Shown: one piece after another, positions 8,455-19,933 of the stretch
How positions within the stretch are numbered: position 1 is the first letter of the stretch
Layout: each line of letters starts with the position of its first letter
From: Arthrospiribacter ruber
Lineage (GTDB): Bacteria; Bacteroidota; Bacteroidia; Cytophagales; Cyclobacteriaceae
Assembly (NCBI RefSeq): GCF_019343195.1
Contig: NZ_RPHB01000004.1
Coordinates: 372,001 to 436,000 of the forward strand
Direction: 5' to 3'
Length of the DNA stretch: 64,000 bases
The notes under the pieces: generated by a model
The model's database searches: none
What the model saw: only the letters and a program-made list of their open reading frames with translations
Told to the model about the DNA's origin: nothing
Translations under genes and position numbers: made by a program

Positions 8455-11400
8455 ATGAAAAAATCTTTACTATTCATGGCCTGGCTCATTAGCGTTATAT
8501 CGTTATCAGTCACTCAGAGTTTTGGCCAGTCGGCATCTGCTTCACTCTTTGGTGTAGTTAGGTCCGCAGAAGGTGAAACATTGCCGGGAGCTAATGTGGT
8601 CATCAAAAATGAATCTACAGGTTTTACAACCGGTGCTGTCACCAACCTTGAAGGTAGGTTTCAGATCAATCAGATTCCACTAGGAGGACCTTACAGCATC
8701 AAGGCTTCCTTTGTTGGAGAAGGAAGCTTGGAAAAAAAAGGGTATGAACTTAATTTAGGAGACCAGATCAGGGTAGACTTTGACCTAAGAGACGGTGAAG
8801 GAACTTTGGAAACCATAGTCATCAGTGCAGATGATTACGCACCAAACAGGGTATCTCCTCTTGGAGCTGGTACAAGGTTGGGCATGACGGAAATCAAATT
8901 CATGCCAACCAACGGAAGGAGTTTTCAGGATTTGGCAAATCTTGCTCCTACCACATCCCCCGGTGGTTCTTTGGCTATTGGAGGTACAAGAGTGAGCTCT
9001 ACAGCCATTACCCTTGATGGGGGAAATCAAAGGTTCATGATGAATGGTGGCTTGATTTCCCAGTATACGGTATCCATGGAGGCCATCAGAGAATACGAAA
9101 TAACCACCAACGAATACAATGTAATGGAAGGCAGACAAGGTGGAGGAGCCATTAACGTGGTGACAAAATCAGGTACCAACGAATTTTCAGGTTCGGCATT
9201 TTTCTTTAACCGTAACCAAGCCTTGACAGCAGATGAAGACTATATTGGAAGACCCATCAATAATTTCAATGTAAATCAATACGGTTTTTCATTAGGTGGA
9301 CCTATTATCAAAGACAAACTTCACTTCTTTGCAGCTTTGGATTTTGAAGACAGGAGTGAGCCATTTGCCATAATTGATGTTAGGGATAACCAAACCGAAA
9401 GGCTAGAACAGATCACCCAACAAAATCTCGACAGGTTCATCAATATTCTTGAAGAAAGATATGGACTTGATCCAAACAGACAGCAGACTGGTCTTTTTAA
9501 TATAAGACCCACAAACAGGACTGCTTTTGCAAGATTGGACTGGCAGATCAATCCTACTCACAAGCTGACCTTTAGAAACAATTTTTTCTGGGGTGAAAAT
9601 GAATTTGTAGTGGGTGGCGATAACACCGCTTTAGCCGATTCCAGAGGAGATTTAAGGATTTTTGGAGTCAATAGTCAGTTGGCCTTGAGATCAAACTTTT
9701 CTTCCAAACTTACCAATGAGTTTAAACTCCAATACCTCCGTGCACAAAGAGATTTTGTAGCAAGGTCTTTTGCACCCAGAGGATTTGTAGGAATAGAGTC
9801 TTTTCAGGAAGATGGTACCAGGCTTTTCAGACAATTTCAATTTGGTGGAAATAGGATAGCACCTGAAGAGCAGGGAGAACAACAGTTCCAGTTGATAAAC
9901 ACCACCTACCTTCAAACAGGGAAAATTTTCTGGACCTTTGGTACGGATAACATGGTGACTTTCACCAACACCCTGAATACCAACGAACAAGGTGGTTTAT
10001 TCCAGTTTGCCAGCTTGGATGCTTTGGAAGAAGGCACACCATTTCAGTACTCAAGGCTGGTACCCAACAATCCTGATGGCAGGTATGCGCCTAAGTTGAG
10101 GCAAACAGCTTTAGACCTGTCTGCTTTTGTACAAGCTGAAACCAATATCACCAATAAACTGAGTGCCATGTTTGGTATGAGATGGGATGCTACTGTCTTC
10201 TTGACTGCACCTGAATTCAACCCTCTAGTATTGAGTGAACTCGGGAGAAGAACAGATGTGGTGGCAAGGGATTATAACAACTTCCAGCCTAGATTGCAAT
10301 TCACCTATGACTTCAACGAAGACCAGCGAAATGTTCTGAAATTCGGAATCGGTGGGTACTCTGCAAATATTGTCCACTGGGCCCAGTTGTCAAATATACT
10401 TCAGTCCGGTACCATTTTGACGGATTTGTTGCTGACGGGAGCCGACGTTCCTACACCGGATTTCCCAAGATTCATAGCAGACCCATCTTCTGTTCCCGGA
10501 GTACCTGCAGGAGGCGTAGGAAGATCACCATATATCAATTTGATCGGAGAGGATTTTGAAGCTCCTTACACCTGGAAAGGTAACTTGGCCTACAGAAGAT
10601 TTATCACTAATGAATTCTACCTTGGCGCGAATGCTTACTTTGCCAGAACTATTAACAACTATAGGTATCAAGATCTGAACCTGACTCAGGATTTTGCCTT
10701 TAGACTTGCCAATGAAAACAACAGAGGGGTTTTTGCAAGACCGGATCAGATCACTCCAGTCAATGTCAACAACCCAGGCGTGGTGGTCTATCCTATCAAC
10801 CCTTCAGTAGTCAATGCCAATGCAAATCTAGGTAGGGTATTAGAGCTTAACGGAGATTCGGATATTTGGCAGAGAGGTATCATTTTCGAATCAGGCTATA
10901 TATTCCGTAAAGGAGGTAGCATCACCGGTACTTTCACTGTCAACAGAACAGAGGACAACAACTCCTACAACTGCTGTATTGCCAGAACATCTGTTTTAAC
11001 AGCCATAGTAGATGATCCAAGAGATTTGGTAGCCAACAGGGGTGGTGCCAATACAGACTTTAGACATAAGATTGTCCTTTTCGGAACTTCACCTGCTTTC
11101 AAAAACATGAGAATCTCGGCCAGGTATGTAGGTCAGTCAGGGCTTCCATGGACACCACTGGTATTTGGTGATATCGTAGGTGATGGTGCAGGCCTTTTGA
11201 TCAATGCTAATAAAAGAGCATTTGTCTTCAATCCTGAAACCATAAGGGCTAATCCAAATGCCACACCTTTTGAAAACATCATTGCAGATGGGATGGATGT
11301 AGTATTGGCGAATTCTGATAACATTGCCAGAGGACTGCTAGTCGACAACTTAGATGAAATAGCTCCAAGAAATGAAATCTACAACCCATTTTGGCACAAT

Positions 11401-11697
11401 GTAGATGTGAGGTTCACATTCAATATCGACAATTCCATCATCAAAGGAATGGGCAAAGGAAATCTTGAGCTAATAGCTGAAGTATTTAACTTCACCAACC
11501 TTCTTAATAGCGAATGGGGTGGTGCTCCAACAGTTCCGGGTGGAAATCAGGTATTGCTTCAGACTCTAGGACTAGATCCAATTGCCACGGCTCAGGGAAG
11601 GCCTCAATATGCATATAGGGTTAACCCAACTTTTGGTGAAACTGTCAGAGCTAATCCTCCTTTCCAAGTCCAGATAGGAGCGAGATATACATTTTAA
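8455..11697 (+). CDS. Oar-like TonB-dependent outer membrane receptor
   Basis: This 1080-residue protein has a signal peptide (about 1-24, ending SFGQ), a carboxypeptidase-regulatory-like beta-sandwich (about 28-115), a plug domain (about 120-240, with ITLDGGNQR and GGGAINVVTKSGTNEF) and a long beta-barrel ending in the outer-membrane signal ARYTF with terminal Phe. This is the OmpA-related or Oar-like TonB receptor type common in Cytophagales. It is monocistronic: no SusD gene follows, so it is not a standard SusC/SusD polysaccharide pair, and its ligand is unknown. A good terminator follows. Confidence 0.92.
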   Translation: MKKSLLFMAWLISVISLSVTQSFGQSASASLFGVVRSAEGETLPGANVVIKNESTGFTTGAVTNLEGRFQINQIPLGGPYSIKASFVGEGSLEKKGYELNLGDQIRVDFDLRDGEGTLETIVISADDYAPNRVSPLGAGTRLGMTEIKFMPTNGRSFQDLANLAPTTSPGGSLAIGGTRVSSTAITLDGGNQRFMMNGGLISQYTVSMEAIREYEITTNEYNVMEGRQGGGAINVVTKSGTNEFSGSAFFFNRNQALTADEDYIGRPINNFNVNQYGFSLGGPIIKDKLHFFAALDFEDRSEPFAIIDVRDNQTERLEQITQQNLDRFINILEERYGLDPNRQQTGLFNIRPTNRTAFARLDWQINPTHKLTFRNNFFWGENEFVVGGDNTALADSRGDLRIFGVNSQLALRSNFSSKLTNEFKLQYLRAQRDFVARSFAPRGFVGIESFQEDGTRLFRQFQFGGNRIAPEEQGEQQFQLINTTYLQTGKIFWTFGTDNMVTFTNTLNTNEQGGLFQFASLDALEEGTPFQYSRLVPNNPDGRYAPKLRQTALDLSAFVQAETNITNKLSAMFGMRWDATVFLTAPEFNPLVLSELGRRTDVVARDYNNFQPRLQFTYDFNEDQRNVLKFGIGGYSANIVHWAQLSNILQSGTILTDLLLTGADVPTPDFPRFIADPSSVPGVPAGGVGRSPYINLIGEDFEAPYTWKGNLAYRRFITNEFYLGANAYFARTINNYRYQDLNLTQDFAFRLANENNRGVFARPDQITPVNVNNPGVVVYPINPSVVNANANLGRVLELNGDSDIWQRGIIFESGYIFRKGGSITGTFTVNRTEDNNSYNCCIARTSVLTAIVDDPRDLVANRGGANTDFRHKIVLFGTSPAFKNMRISARYVGQSGLPWTPLVFGDIVGDGAGLLINANKRAFVFNPETIRANPNATPFENIIADGMDVVLANSDNIARGLLVDNLDEIAPRNEIYNPFWHNVDVRFTFNIDNSIIKGMGKGNLELIAEVFNFTNLLNSEWGGAPTVPGGNQVLLQTLGLDPIATAQGRPQYAYRVNPTFGETVRANPPFQVQIGARYTF

Positions 11698-11720
11698 TCA
11701 CTAACCTTTATATACTCAAC

Positions 11721-11755
11721 ATAAAGGCCGCTTTTTAAGTGGCCTTTATTTTTTC
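11721..11755 (+). terminator. Terminator of the TonB receptor gene
   Basis: Stem ATAAAGGCC / GGCCTTTAT, extended inward by a G-T wobble and three more pairs, followed by a T-rich run. Confidence 0.85.
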
Positions 11756-11850
11756 ATTGTTAACTCAAGCTCGTCTAACCTTAATAATTCCTTTACTTCC
11801 AAAAGGCAATTTTAGAGTAATTTGGTCACCAGATTTAGCTCATAAAAAAA

Positions 11851-12510
11851 ATGGATGATTTAAAAGAATTGATGATCTCAGCAGGTGAAAAAATCAACAT
11901 TTTGCAACTCAACCCATTAAAGGAAAATAATGTCAAATTGATCTGGATCAAAAAGGGAATTTCAAAAATATTCGCCATCAATGACAGTGGAGTCAAAGTA
12001 AATACAGATTTGATTTTTGAAAATGAATACTTTTTGGTTTCCCATGATAATTACAAAAGCAGTGATCTGTTTTTTATCGAGTCCTTAAAATACTCTGAAA
12101 TGTATTGCCTGCCATTGGGCTTTCTGAATTCATCTCAGATGGAACAATTGAACTTACTTCTCATTGATTTTTACAATGCACGGTTACAAAGAATCCATCA
12201 GCAAAAAGTCAAAAACCATGACTTGGAGCTTGAGGAAAGGGTGTTTTTTCTTTTGGCTGATTTTTGCAGAATATTTGGAGAAAAGAAAGGCCAAAGCTAT
12301 GTCATGCCCAATTTTTTTACCCATGAGGATTTGGCCAGTATGCTTAAAACCTGTCGACAGAATATCACCTCAGTATTAAGCGGACTGAAAAAGAGACGAC
12401 TACTTTATTACAACAGAAAAGAAATTAGGTTCGAAAAAGCTATATTTGAAAGCAGTAAGGTACTCAATCAGCCTCACATTCAAAAAAACAAAACCATTTC
12501 CCTATGTTGA
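11851..12510 (+). CDS. Crp/Fnr family transcriptional regulator
   Basis: This 219-residue protein has an N-terminal cupin-like sensor region (about 15-110), a dimerisation helix and a C-terminal winged helix-turn-helix (about 152-200, with HEDLASMLKTCRQNITSVL). The sensor lacks an obvious Cys cluster for an Fe-S group, and the cyclic-nucleotide pocket motif is not evident, so the signal is unknown. Its end overlaps the start of the alpha/beta hydrolase gene by 7 nt (ATG inside ATGTTGA), which suggests translational coupling. Confidence 0.88.
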   Translation: MDDLKELMISAGEKINILQLNPLKENNVKLIWIKKGISKIFAINDSGVKVNTDLIFENEYFLVSHDNYKSSDLFFIESLKYSEMYCLPLGFLNSSQMEQLNLLLIDFYNARLQRIHQQKVKNHDLELEERVFFLLADFCRIFGEKKGQSYVMPNFFTHEDLASMLKTCRQNITSVLSGLKKRRLLYYNRKEIRFEKAIFESSKVLNQPHIQKNKTISLC

Positions 12511-13547
12511 AAAAGCTTCTCATATTCCTGCTATCTCTGGCCATTGTGCTGGCTTTGGTATATACATTTGGACCTAGGGAAAGGGTTCAGGATTTGCTTG
12601 GAGAATATCCTACGGTACCCACCAGAATGGGGGAATTGGAGGAACTTATCCGGTCCAAAGAAGACACCGTTCAGGGTCTAAAACCTGGTAATGAAGCTAA
12701 AATTATCTGGGCAGATGAGCAAAATAAAAGCAAAACCCCCTACTCTATTGTATACATCCATGGATTTGGTGCCAGTGAGAGAGAAGGCAGCCCTGTAAAC
12801 AGAAGGCTGGGGGAATACTTCGCAGCCAATGTCTATCTTGTACGTTTACCTGAACACGGTATCAACCGACCGGATGCTTTCAGGCACCTAAGCGCGCAAA
12901 TGTTGGTAGATGAAGTCAGAGAAGCCTATATGATAGGCAAAAGCCTGGGAGATTCGGTAATTGTGGTAGGCACATCGATGGGAGGTGCTTTGTCCCTGGT
13001 CTTGGCTTCAGAAAGACCTGACATGAAGGCTTTAGTACTCTATTCACCTGCGATCCGTGAGGGTGGTGATGCATTGGAGCAGTTTTTCAAGCCTTGGTCT
13101 AAATATCTAGCAGAAAATTTTCTGTATGACAACGGAGTGAGACTTACTCCGAGGGAGGGAGATAAAGCAAGATTTTGGTCAGAACAATACCATGTCAATT
13201 CTTTCAGCAGTTTGGCGGTATTGCTTAGGAGTAAAATGACAGAAGATACCTTTAAAAATGTTTCTCAGCCCACTTTTTTAGGCTATTACTACAAAAACGA
13301 TGAGGAACAGGATTTTGTGGTATCTGTCCCCAAAATGCAGGAAATGTACAACAGTATTTCCACTCCTGAAAGACTCAAAAGAAAAGTAGCTTTTCCGGAG
13401 ACAGGCGACCATGTAATTGCTTCTGATATAACCTCAAAAGATTGGGAAAGTGTACTACAGGAAACAATTGACTTTTTGGAAAATGTCGCAAGAGTAAAGA
13501 AAAATTCCAAATCAGAATCCCAAAATGAGTTAAGGGAAGCAGCTTAA
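12504..13547 (+). CDS. Alpha/beta hydrolase (esterase/lipase-like), membrane-anchored
   Basis: This 347-residue protein has an N-terminal hydrophobic helix (about 4-20) that should anchor it in the inner membrane or act as a signal. The hydrolase fold shows HGFG (86-89, oxyanion region), the nucleophile elbow GTSMG with Ser158, and a late His in TGDHVIASDI as the probable third triad member. The substrate is unknown. It is coupled by a 7-nt overlap to the Crp/Fnr gene and converges on the DUF1684 gene with a 4-nt overlap of their stop regions. Confidence 0.87.
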   Translation: MLKKLLIFLLSLAIVLALVYTFGPRERVQDLLGEYPTVPTRMGELEELIRSKEDTVQGLKPGNEAKIIWADEQNKSKTPYSIVYIHGFGASEREGSPVNRRLGEYFAANVYLVRLPEHGINRPDAFRHLSAQMLVDEVREAYMIGKSLGDSVIVVGTSMGGALSLVLASERPDMKALVLYSPAIREGGDALEQFFKPWSKYLAENFLYDNGVRLTPREGDKARFWSEQYHVNSFSSLAVLLRSKMTEDTFKNVSQPTFLGYYYKNDEEQDFVVSVPKMQEMYNSISTPERLKRKVAFPETGDHVIASDITSKDWESVLQETIDFLENVARVKKNSKSESQNELREAA

Positions 13548-14446
13548 TGTTTACCGAAATTTTTATGTCCCGCATTAACTTCAAGATCTAAAACATTCTG
13601 CTTAGGCGGCAAGGGACAGGTGGCATAGGCTGTATATACGCAGGGGGGATTGTATGCTTTATTGAAATCAAGGATAATCTCTTCCGAAGTAAAATCCCTG
13701 TCTACATACATGTATCTACCTCCTCCGTATGAAAGGTCTCCACTTGTTTTGTCTGCAAACATTAAAAAAAGTTCGTCATCATCTGGATTGGCTAGCGCGT
13801 CTAAGCGATACAGTTTGTTTTCAAACTCAAACTCCACATATCCTGATGAAATATTCGGCATGACTTGGCCCACGACATTAGAAATCATGATTTCTTTGAC
13901 CGGTTCGTAAGGAACAAATCTGGCTTTTATCCTCCATTTTAAGTCTACTGGAAAACGATCTACCCCTTCAAAATCAATAACTTCTTTAGCTTCAAGGTCA
14001 CGCAGTCTCACCCCAAACTTATCCCCTCTTTTGATGATGTTCCAATGAAGACTTCCATAGTCCATGTGCAAATCCAAACCATCTCTCAGATCAAAAATCA
14101 AAACCTTTTCGTTGACTTCCTTCGATTCCAATTGAATTCCGCTCACCTGCGGCTCAAAAAACACCTTGTCCTCCTCCAAAATAAAATATCCCAATACATC
14201 AGGCAAATCACTATGTATGACCTTCAAGTCTACCGATTTGGTACCAAAACTATTTTTTCCATCTTCAAGCCAATGAAGTCCAATCAGATTCAGATAGCCT
14301 TCATCTGAGCGCAAGAAATCCATCTGCGCTTCATGCCATTCATCTATTTTTTCCCTGTAGGATTCAGGATCAAGCTTCAATTCAGATCTTCCGGTACAGG
14401 ATATCATTACCAGAATCAGGAGAACAAACCTTATTTTCAATTCCAT
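13544..14446 (-). CDS. DUF1684 domain lipoprotein
   Basis: The start chosen is ATG 14446-14444 (300 residues); the seven extra upstream codons would need a TTG start. The protein begins with a lipoprotein signal (LVMISC) and carries the hallmark of DUF1684, a conserved C-terminal YNPPCVYTAYATCPLPP with two Cys. A biochemical role for DUF1684 proteins is not established to my knowledge. It converges with the hydrolase gene, overlapping by 4 nt, and no hairpin terminator separates the two. Confidence 0.88.
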   Translation of the reverse strand: MELKIRFVLLILVMISCTGRSELKLDPESYREKIDEWHEAQMDFLRSDEGYLNLIGLHWLEDGKNSFGTKSVDLKVIHSDLPDVLGYFILEEDKVFFEPQVSGIQLESKEVNEKVLIFDLRDGLDLHMDYGSLHWNIIKRGDKFGVRLRDLEAKEVIDFEGVDRFPVDLKWRIKARFVPYEPVKEIMISNVVGQVMPNISSGYVEFEFENKLYRLDALANPDDDELFLMFADKTSGDLSYGGGRYMYVDRDFTSEEIILDFNKAYNPPCVYTAYATCPLPPKQNVLDLEVNAGHKNFGKH

Positions 14447-14583
14447 TTTTTTAAGTTTCGGCCTCAATATAAACAGATTTTACGCCCCTGAAATGATGAT
14501 AAGCGTATTTTGTCCTATTATGTGATTTTTACACAAAAATTTCTAGGAATTGACTAAATTCCATTCTAGAACTAAATAAGAAA

Positions 14584-15345
14584 ATGAGAAAATTGACCCT
14601 TTTATTGCCTCTGTGTTTTGTTATAACATTCCCTTTATTTGCCCAAATAGGTGTGGGCTCTGAAAAACCTACCGACGCTGAAATGCTTTTTGATGGGAGC
14701 AGGGAGATGCTTGACGAAAAATGGACTTATTGGGATGGCCCAAGGCTTGCGGCTACATTACCTATCAAATGGAAGATTGTGGAAGATCCTATCGACAGCG
14801 GAACCGTCATGAGCAGTAATGATAAGGATGGTGCCGGAGGAAAATACGGTGCGGCTGATATTGTCACCAAAAAGGAATTTACAGACTTTAGGTTGCATGT
14901 TGAATTTCTAGTGGAGGAAGAAGGAGGCAACTCAGGAGTTTACCTTCAAAACAGATATGAGATACAGATTTTGGATGGAGACTATGGCCTACATGGCATG
15001 GCTGCTATCATCAATGAACACCTCCCAAAAGAAAAGGCTTATTTGGGCCTAGGCAAGTGGAACGCCTATGATATACAATTCCGTGCGGCAAGGTTTGAAG
15101 ATGGAAAACGTACCGAGAAAGCCCGAGTAACCATTTACTTTAATGGAAAAAAGATCCATGAAGACCGGGAAATAGAGCAAGTCTGGGGAGGTGCCAATTC
15201 CGGGTTGGATGGTGGAAATGATGGAGGAAAAGGCATAACTGACAGACCGGGAGGAATCAAACTACAGGCCGAAGGGCATTCGGTGCTATTTAGGAATATC
15301 TGGATACAGGAAAAAGAAATCATAGACAGGAATACTGATTTTTAG
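14584..15345 (+). CDS. DUF1080 (3-keto-disaccharide hydrolase-like) secreted protein
   Basis: This 253-residue protein has a signal peptide (about 1-20, ending PLFA) and a single concanavalin-like beta-sandwich. The fold is recognised by EMLFDGS near the N-terminus, LHVEFLVEEEGGNSGVYLQN and RYEIQILDG in the middle, and VLFRNIWIQ at the end. Some DUF1080 proteins are now linked to hydrolysis of 3-keto-glycosides and often occur near Gfo/Idh/MocA oxidoreductases. Here such an oxidoreductase lies 12 kb away, so a functional link is only a possibility. Confidence 0.88.
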   Translation: MRKLTLLLPLCFVITFPLFAQIGVGSEKPTDAEMLFDGSREMLDEKWTYWDGPRLAATLPIKWKIVEDPIDSGTVMSSNDKDGAGGKYGAADIVTKKEFTDFRLHVEFLVEEEGGNSGVYLQNRYEIQILDGDYGLHGMAAIINEHLPKEKAYLGLGKWNAYDIQFRAARFEDGKRTEKARVTIYFNGKKIHEDREIEQVWGGANSGLDGGNDGGKGITDRPGGIKLQAEGHSVLFRNIWIQEKEIIDRNTDF

Positions 15346-15436
15346 CAATCTGCCGATTCAAAACAAATTAAAATGCTGTTTTCTTCAGAATTCAGCGTTT
15401 TTATTTTGACCCAAAACTGCTCAAATTGTCCTGAAA

Positions 15437-15468
15437 TTGAATCATTCTTTAAGATTTGCCTATCTTTG
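15437..15468 (+). promoter_or_regulatory. Bacteroidota-type promoter of the ABC-F gene
   Basis: TTG at 15437-15439 and TATCTTTG at 15461-15468, separated by 21 nt, match the -33 and -7 elements. The predicted start is about 20 nt before the ATG at 15494. Confidence 0.6.
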
Positions 15469-15484
15469 CAACTTTAAAAATTAG

Positions 15485-17107
<1,623 letters not shown>

Positions 17108-17110
17108 AAT

Positions 17111-17180
17111 GATATATGCTTCGCGATATTTAAACGATATATGCTTCGCGATATAAATAGATATATGCCTTCGGCGATAT
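17111..17180. repeat. Three tandem short hairpin repeats (GATATATGC-TTCG type)
   Basis: Three copies lie at 17111-17129, 17136-17154 and 17160-17180. The first two are GATATATGCTTCGCGATAT; the third reads GATATATGCCTTCGGCGATAT and contains a canonical C(UUCG)G tetraloop. Each is an imperfect palindrome. They start just after the ABC-F stop codon and may serve as its 3' end, though no T-run follows. The rest of the spacer to 17318 has nothing recognisable. Confidence 0.7.
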
Positions 17181-17318
17181 ATAATCCTAGTATCAGCACA
17201 GCTTTCTAAGATTCTGTACTGATCTGGGGATCTATTTCAACCTTATTTCTATCATATTTCAACTGTATTTCCCTTATCTTTCTTGCTTGCATCCGTAATA
17301 AATCAAAAGTAAATCAAC

Positions 17319-18737
17319 TTGCTTCTAACAGCAATCATCATCTATATTCTGATTACCGTAGCTATAGGAGCTTGGTCATCCAAATTGGTCAAAAACTCCA
17401 ATGATTTTGTATTGGCAGGCAGGCAATTGCCTCTTTTTCTGTCTGCTTCTGCCCTGTTTGCTACATGGTTTGGGTCGGAGACTATTTTTGGCGCCTCTTC
17501 TGAGTATTTGGATCATGGTCTGCTTGGGGTAATTGAAGATCCTTTTGGTGGGGCTTTGTGCCTGATTCTTTTCGGGATGTTTTATCTGAGGCCTATGTAC
17601 CGCATGAATGTTCTGACAATAGGTGATGTCTACAAAAAGATTTTTGGAAAAAGGGTGGAGTTCTTCGCCTCTATATTTATGATACCCCCATATTTTGGCT
17701 ACGTAGCAGCACAACTGGTTGCACTTTCTTTGATCTTCACCTCCATATCTGATATAAGTATTTCTTCCGGGATAGTCCTCAGTGCAGGTATAGTGGTTTT
17801 CTACACTTTTTTAGGAGGTATGTGGGCCATTTCCATTACTGACTTTATTCAGACCACTTTGATAGTGGTTGGTTTGATTTGGGTGGCCGTACTGGTAACC
17901 CAAAAAGCCGGTGGAATCATGCCTATCTTAGAATCAGCTCCTGAGGGAAGTTTTACTTTTTTCCCTGAGCCTAAGCCTACGGCCTGGATCAATTATTTTG
18001 GGGCTTGGGCCATTCTGGGGCTTGGAAGTATTCCCAGTCAGGACATCTACCAAAGGGTGATGTCCGCTAAATCGGAAAAAGTGGCCATTCGCTCCACTTA
18101 TCTTGCGGGAACCTTTTATGTCACTATTGGACTTTTGCCTCTTTTCATCGCACTGGCAGCCAAATACCTTTATCCGGAAATTTACCTGGAAAACAAACAG
18201 CTACTACTTCCCGAAATGGTTCTCCGGCATTCAGGAATCCATGTTCAGATACTATTCTTTGGAGCATTGATATCCGCCATCATGAGCACTACGAGCTCTG
18301 GGCTGCTTGCTCCTTCAGCAATTATTTCCGAAAACCTCATACGCCCCTATTTTGGCAAAAAACTTAAAGACAGGCATTTTCTTTGGATATTAAGGATCAA
18401 CATCATCTCAGTAGCCATTATTGCCACCTGGATGGCACAATGGAAAACCAACATATATGAACTGGTGGCAGGAGCTTCTATTTTGATGTTGGTATCTCTA
18501 TTTGTTCCACTGACAGCCGGGCTATATTGGAAAAAAGCTTCCGAAATGGGTGCGCTTATGTCCATAGTCTTTGGCATGATTTCATTTCTTGCTCTATCAG
18601 CTTACGAACTACCATTTTACCCGCATATACCTGCATTACTAATAAGTGCTATCTTTATGGTACTTGGCTCTTATGTATTTCCCAATAAAAAAATTACACA
18701 TGTTAGCGTATCCCAAACTCATATTACACCGAAGTAA
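17319..18737 (+). CDS. Sodium:solute symporter (SSF) family protein
   Basis: A 472-residue integral membrane protein with about 13 helices. The N-terminus IYILITVAIGAWSSKLVKNS followed by FVLAGRQLPLF is the SSF signature region, and ATWFGSETIFGASSEYLDHG is the first-helix ion-site region. The start must be TTG at 17319, because a TAA lies three codons upstream and no ATG precedes the first helix. Substrate unknown; SSF members carry sugars, amino acids, proline or pantothenate with Na+. Its 3' end overlaps the methyltransferase gene by 38 nt. Confidence 0.88.
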   Translation: MLLTAIIIYILITVAIGAWSSKLVKNSNDFVLAGRQLPLFLSASALFATWFGSETIFGASSEYLDHGLLGVIEDPFGGALCLILFGMFYLRPMYRMNVLTIGDVYKKIFGKRVEFFASIFMIPPYFGYVAAQLVALSLIFTSISDISISSGIVLSAGIVVFYTFLGGMWAISITDFIQTTLIVVGLIWVAVLVTQKAGGIMPILESAPEGSFTFFPEPKPTAWINYFGAWAILGLGSIPSQDIYQRVMSAKSEKVAIRSTYLAGTFYVTIGLLPLFIALAAKYLYPEIYLENKQLLLPEMVLRHSGIHVQILFFGALISAIMSTTSSGLLAPSAIISENLIRPYFGKKLKDRHFLWILRINIISVAIIATWMAQWKTNIYELVAGASILMLVSLFVPLTAGLYWKKASEMGALMSIVFGMISFLALSAYELPFYPHIPALLISAIFMVLGSYVFPNKKITHVSVSQTHITPK

Positions 18738-19881
18738 AGAAATTTCAATTTTAAGAAAACACCATTGGATTTTTTCAGGTGCTATATCCCAAAAAAGTGA
18801 TGAGCTAAAAAATGGGGACTTGGTACAAATATTCAGTGCGAAAGACAGCTTTTTGGGTGTAGGTCATTTTCAATATGGATCAATTATGGTTAGACTGATA
18901 TCCTTCGAGGAAGTACCTATTGATCATGAATTTTGGACTCAGAAAATACAAAAGGCATTGAAAGTCAGAAAAAACCTGGGACTATGGCAAAATGATGATA
19001 CCAATGTCTTTAGGCTCATTCACGGGGAAGGAGATGGCCTGCCTGGTTTGATCGTTGATTATTACAATGGGACAGCGGTAATTCAGACGCATCATATAGG
19101 AATGTACAAACATGTGAAGGAGATTTCTGCCGCGCTTCAGGATGTTTTGGGCGAGGAGTTAAAAGCTGTATACGAAAAAAGTGCTGAAACCTTACCAAAA
19201 GACATTGGTGCAGAAAACAGATGGCTCTTTGGCAAACCCGACTCCAATCAAATACGGGAAAATGGAAGCTATTATGAAATAGACTGGGAAAAAGGTCAAA
19301 AAACCGGTTTTTTCATTGATCAAAGGGAAAACCGTGATTTACTGGCAAGGTACAGCAAAGGGAAAAAGGTTCTAAACACCTTTTGTTACTCGGGTGGATT
19401 TTCCATAGCAGCCTTGAAAGCTGGTGCTGAAGAGGTGCATTCGGTAGACATTTCTTCAAAAGCAATAGAACTTACGGAAACCAATCTCCAAATCAACTCG
19501 GGAATTAAAGGTAAGCATGTATCAGTGGTCGCCGACGTGGTCAGGTATATCAAAGAAATTGAAAATGATTTTGACCTTGTAGTCTTGGACCCACCTGCTT
19601 TTGCCAAAAATATTAAATCCCGGCACAATGCTGTTCAGGCCTACAAAAGACTCAATTCTGAGGCACTGAAAAGAATCAAACCGGGTGGCATCTTATTTAC
19701 CTTTTCCTGTTCACAGGTGGTGGACAAGCAGTTATTTGCCAATACTATCACAGCTGCTGCTCATGACGCAGGCAGAAATGTAAGGATCTTGCATTTCCTC
19801 TCCCAGCCTGGGGACCATCCCATAAATATTTTCCATCCGGAGACAGAGTATTTAAAAGGATTAGTTTTGTTTGTAGAATAA
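18700..19881 (+). CDS. rlmI: Class I SAM-dependent rRNA methyltransferase, RlmI-like
   Basis: The start chosen is ATG 18700 (393 residues), fitting the usual RlmI length; a longer reading from 18646 would overlap the symporter further. Order of domains: N-terminal PUA (LHRSKEISILRKHHWIFSGA), an EEHEE-type central domain, then a Rossmann methyltransferase with VLNTFCYSGGFSIAAL as SAM loop and LVVLDPPAFA as the catalytic-type motif. E. coli RlmI methylates C1962 of 23S rRNA at C5. The family assignment is firm; the exact target base is inferred. Confidence 0.87.
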   Translation: MLAYPKLILHRSKEISILRKHHWIFSGAISQKSDELKNGDLVQIFSAKDSFLGVGHFQYGSIMVRLISFEEVPIDHEFWTQKIQKALKVRKNLGLWQNDDTNVFRLIHGEGDGLPGLIVDYYNGTAVIQTHHIGMYKHVKEISAALQDVLGEELKAVYEKSAETLPKDIGAENRWLFGKPDSNQIRENGSYYEIDWEKGQKTGFFIDQRENRDLLARYSKGKKVLNTFCYSGGFSIAALKAGAEEVHSVDISSKAIELTETNLQINSGIKGKHVSVVADVVRYIKEIENDFDLVVLDPPAFAKNIKSRHNAVQAYKRLNSEALKRIKPGGILFTFSCSQVVDKQLFANTITAAAHDAGRNVRILHFLSQPGDHPINIFHPETEYLKGLVLFVE

Positions 19882-19933
19882 TTTAGGAAAAGAATTTCCT
19901 GCTATCTTTAAAGCATCAGAAAACAAAATAAAT

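Noticed and set aside
8455..11697. SusC/SusD-type polysaccharide utilisation locus around the TonB receptor, sulfatase and GH20 genes
   Set aside because: No SusD gene is present and these genes are scattered with unrelated neighbours, so they do not form one locus.
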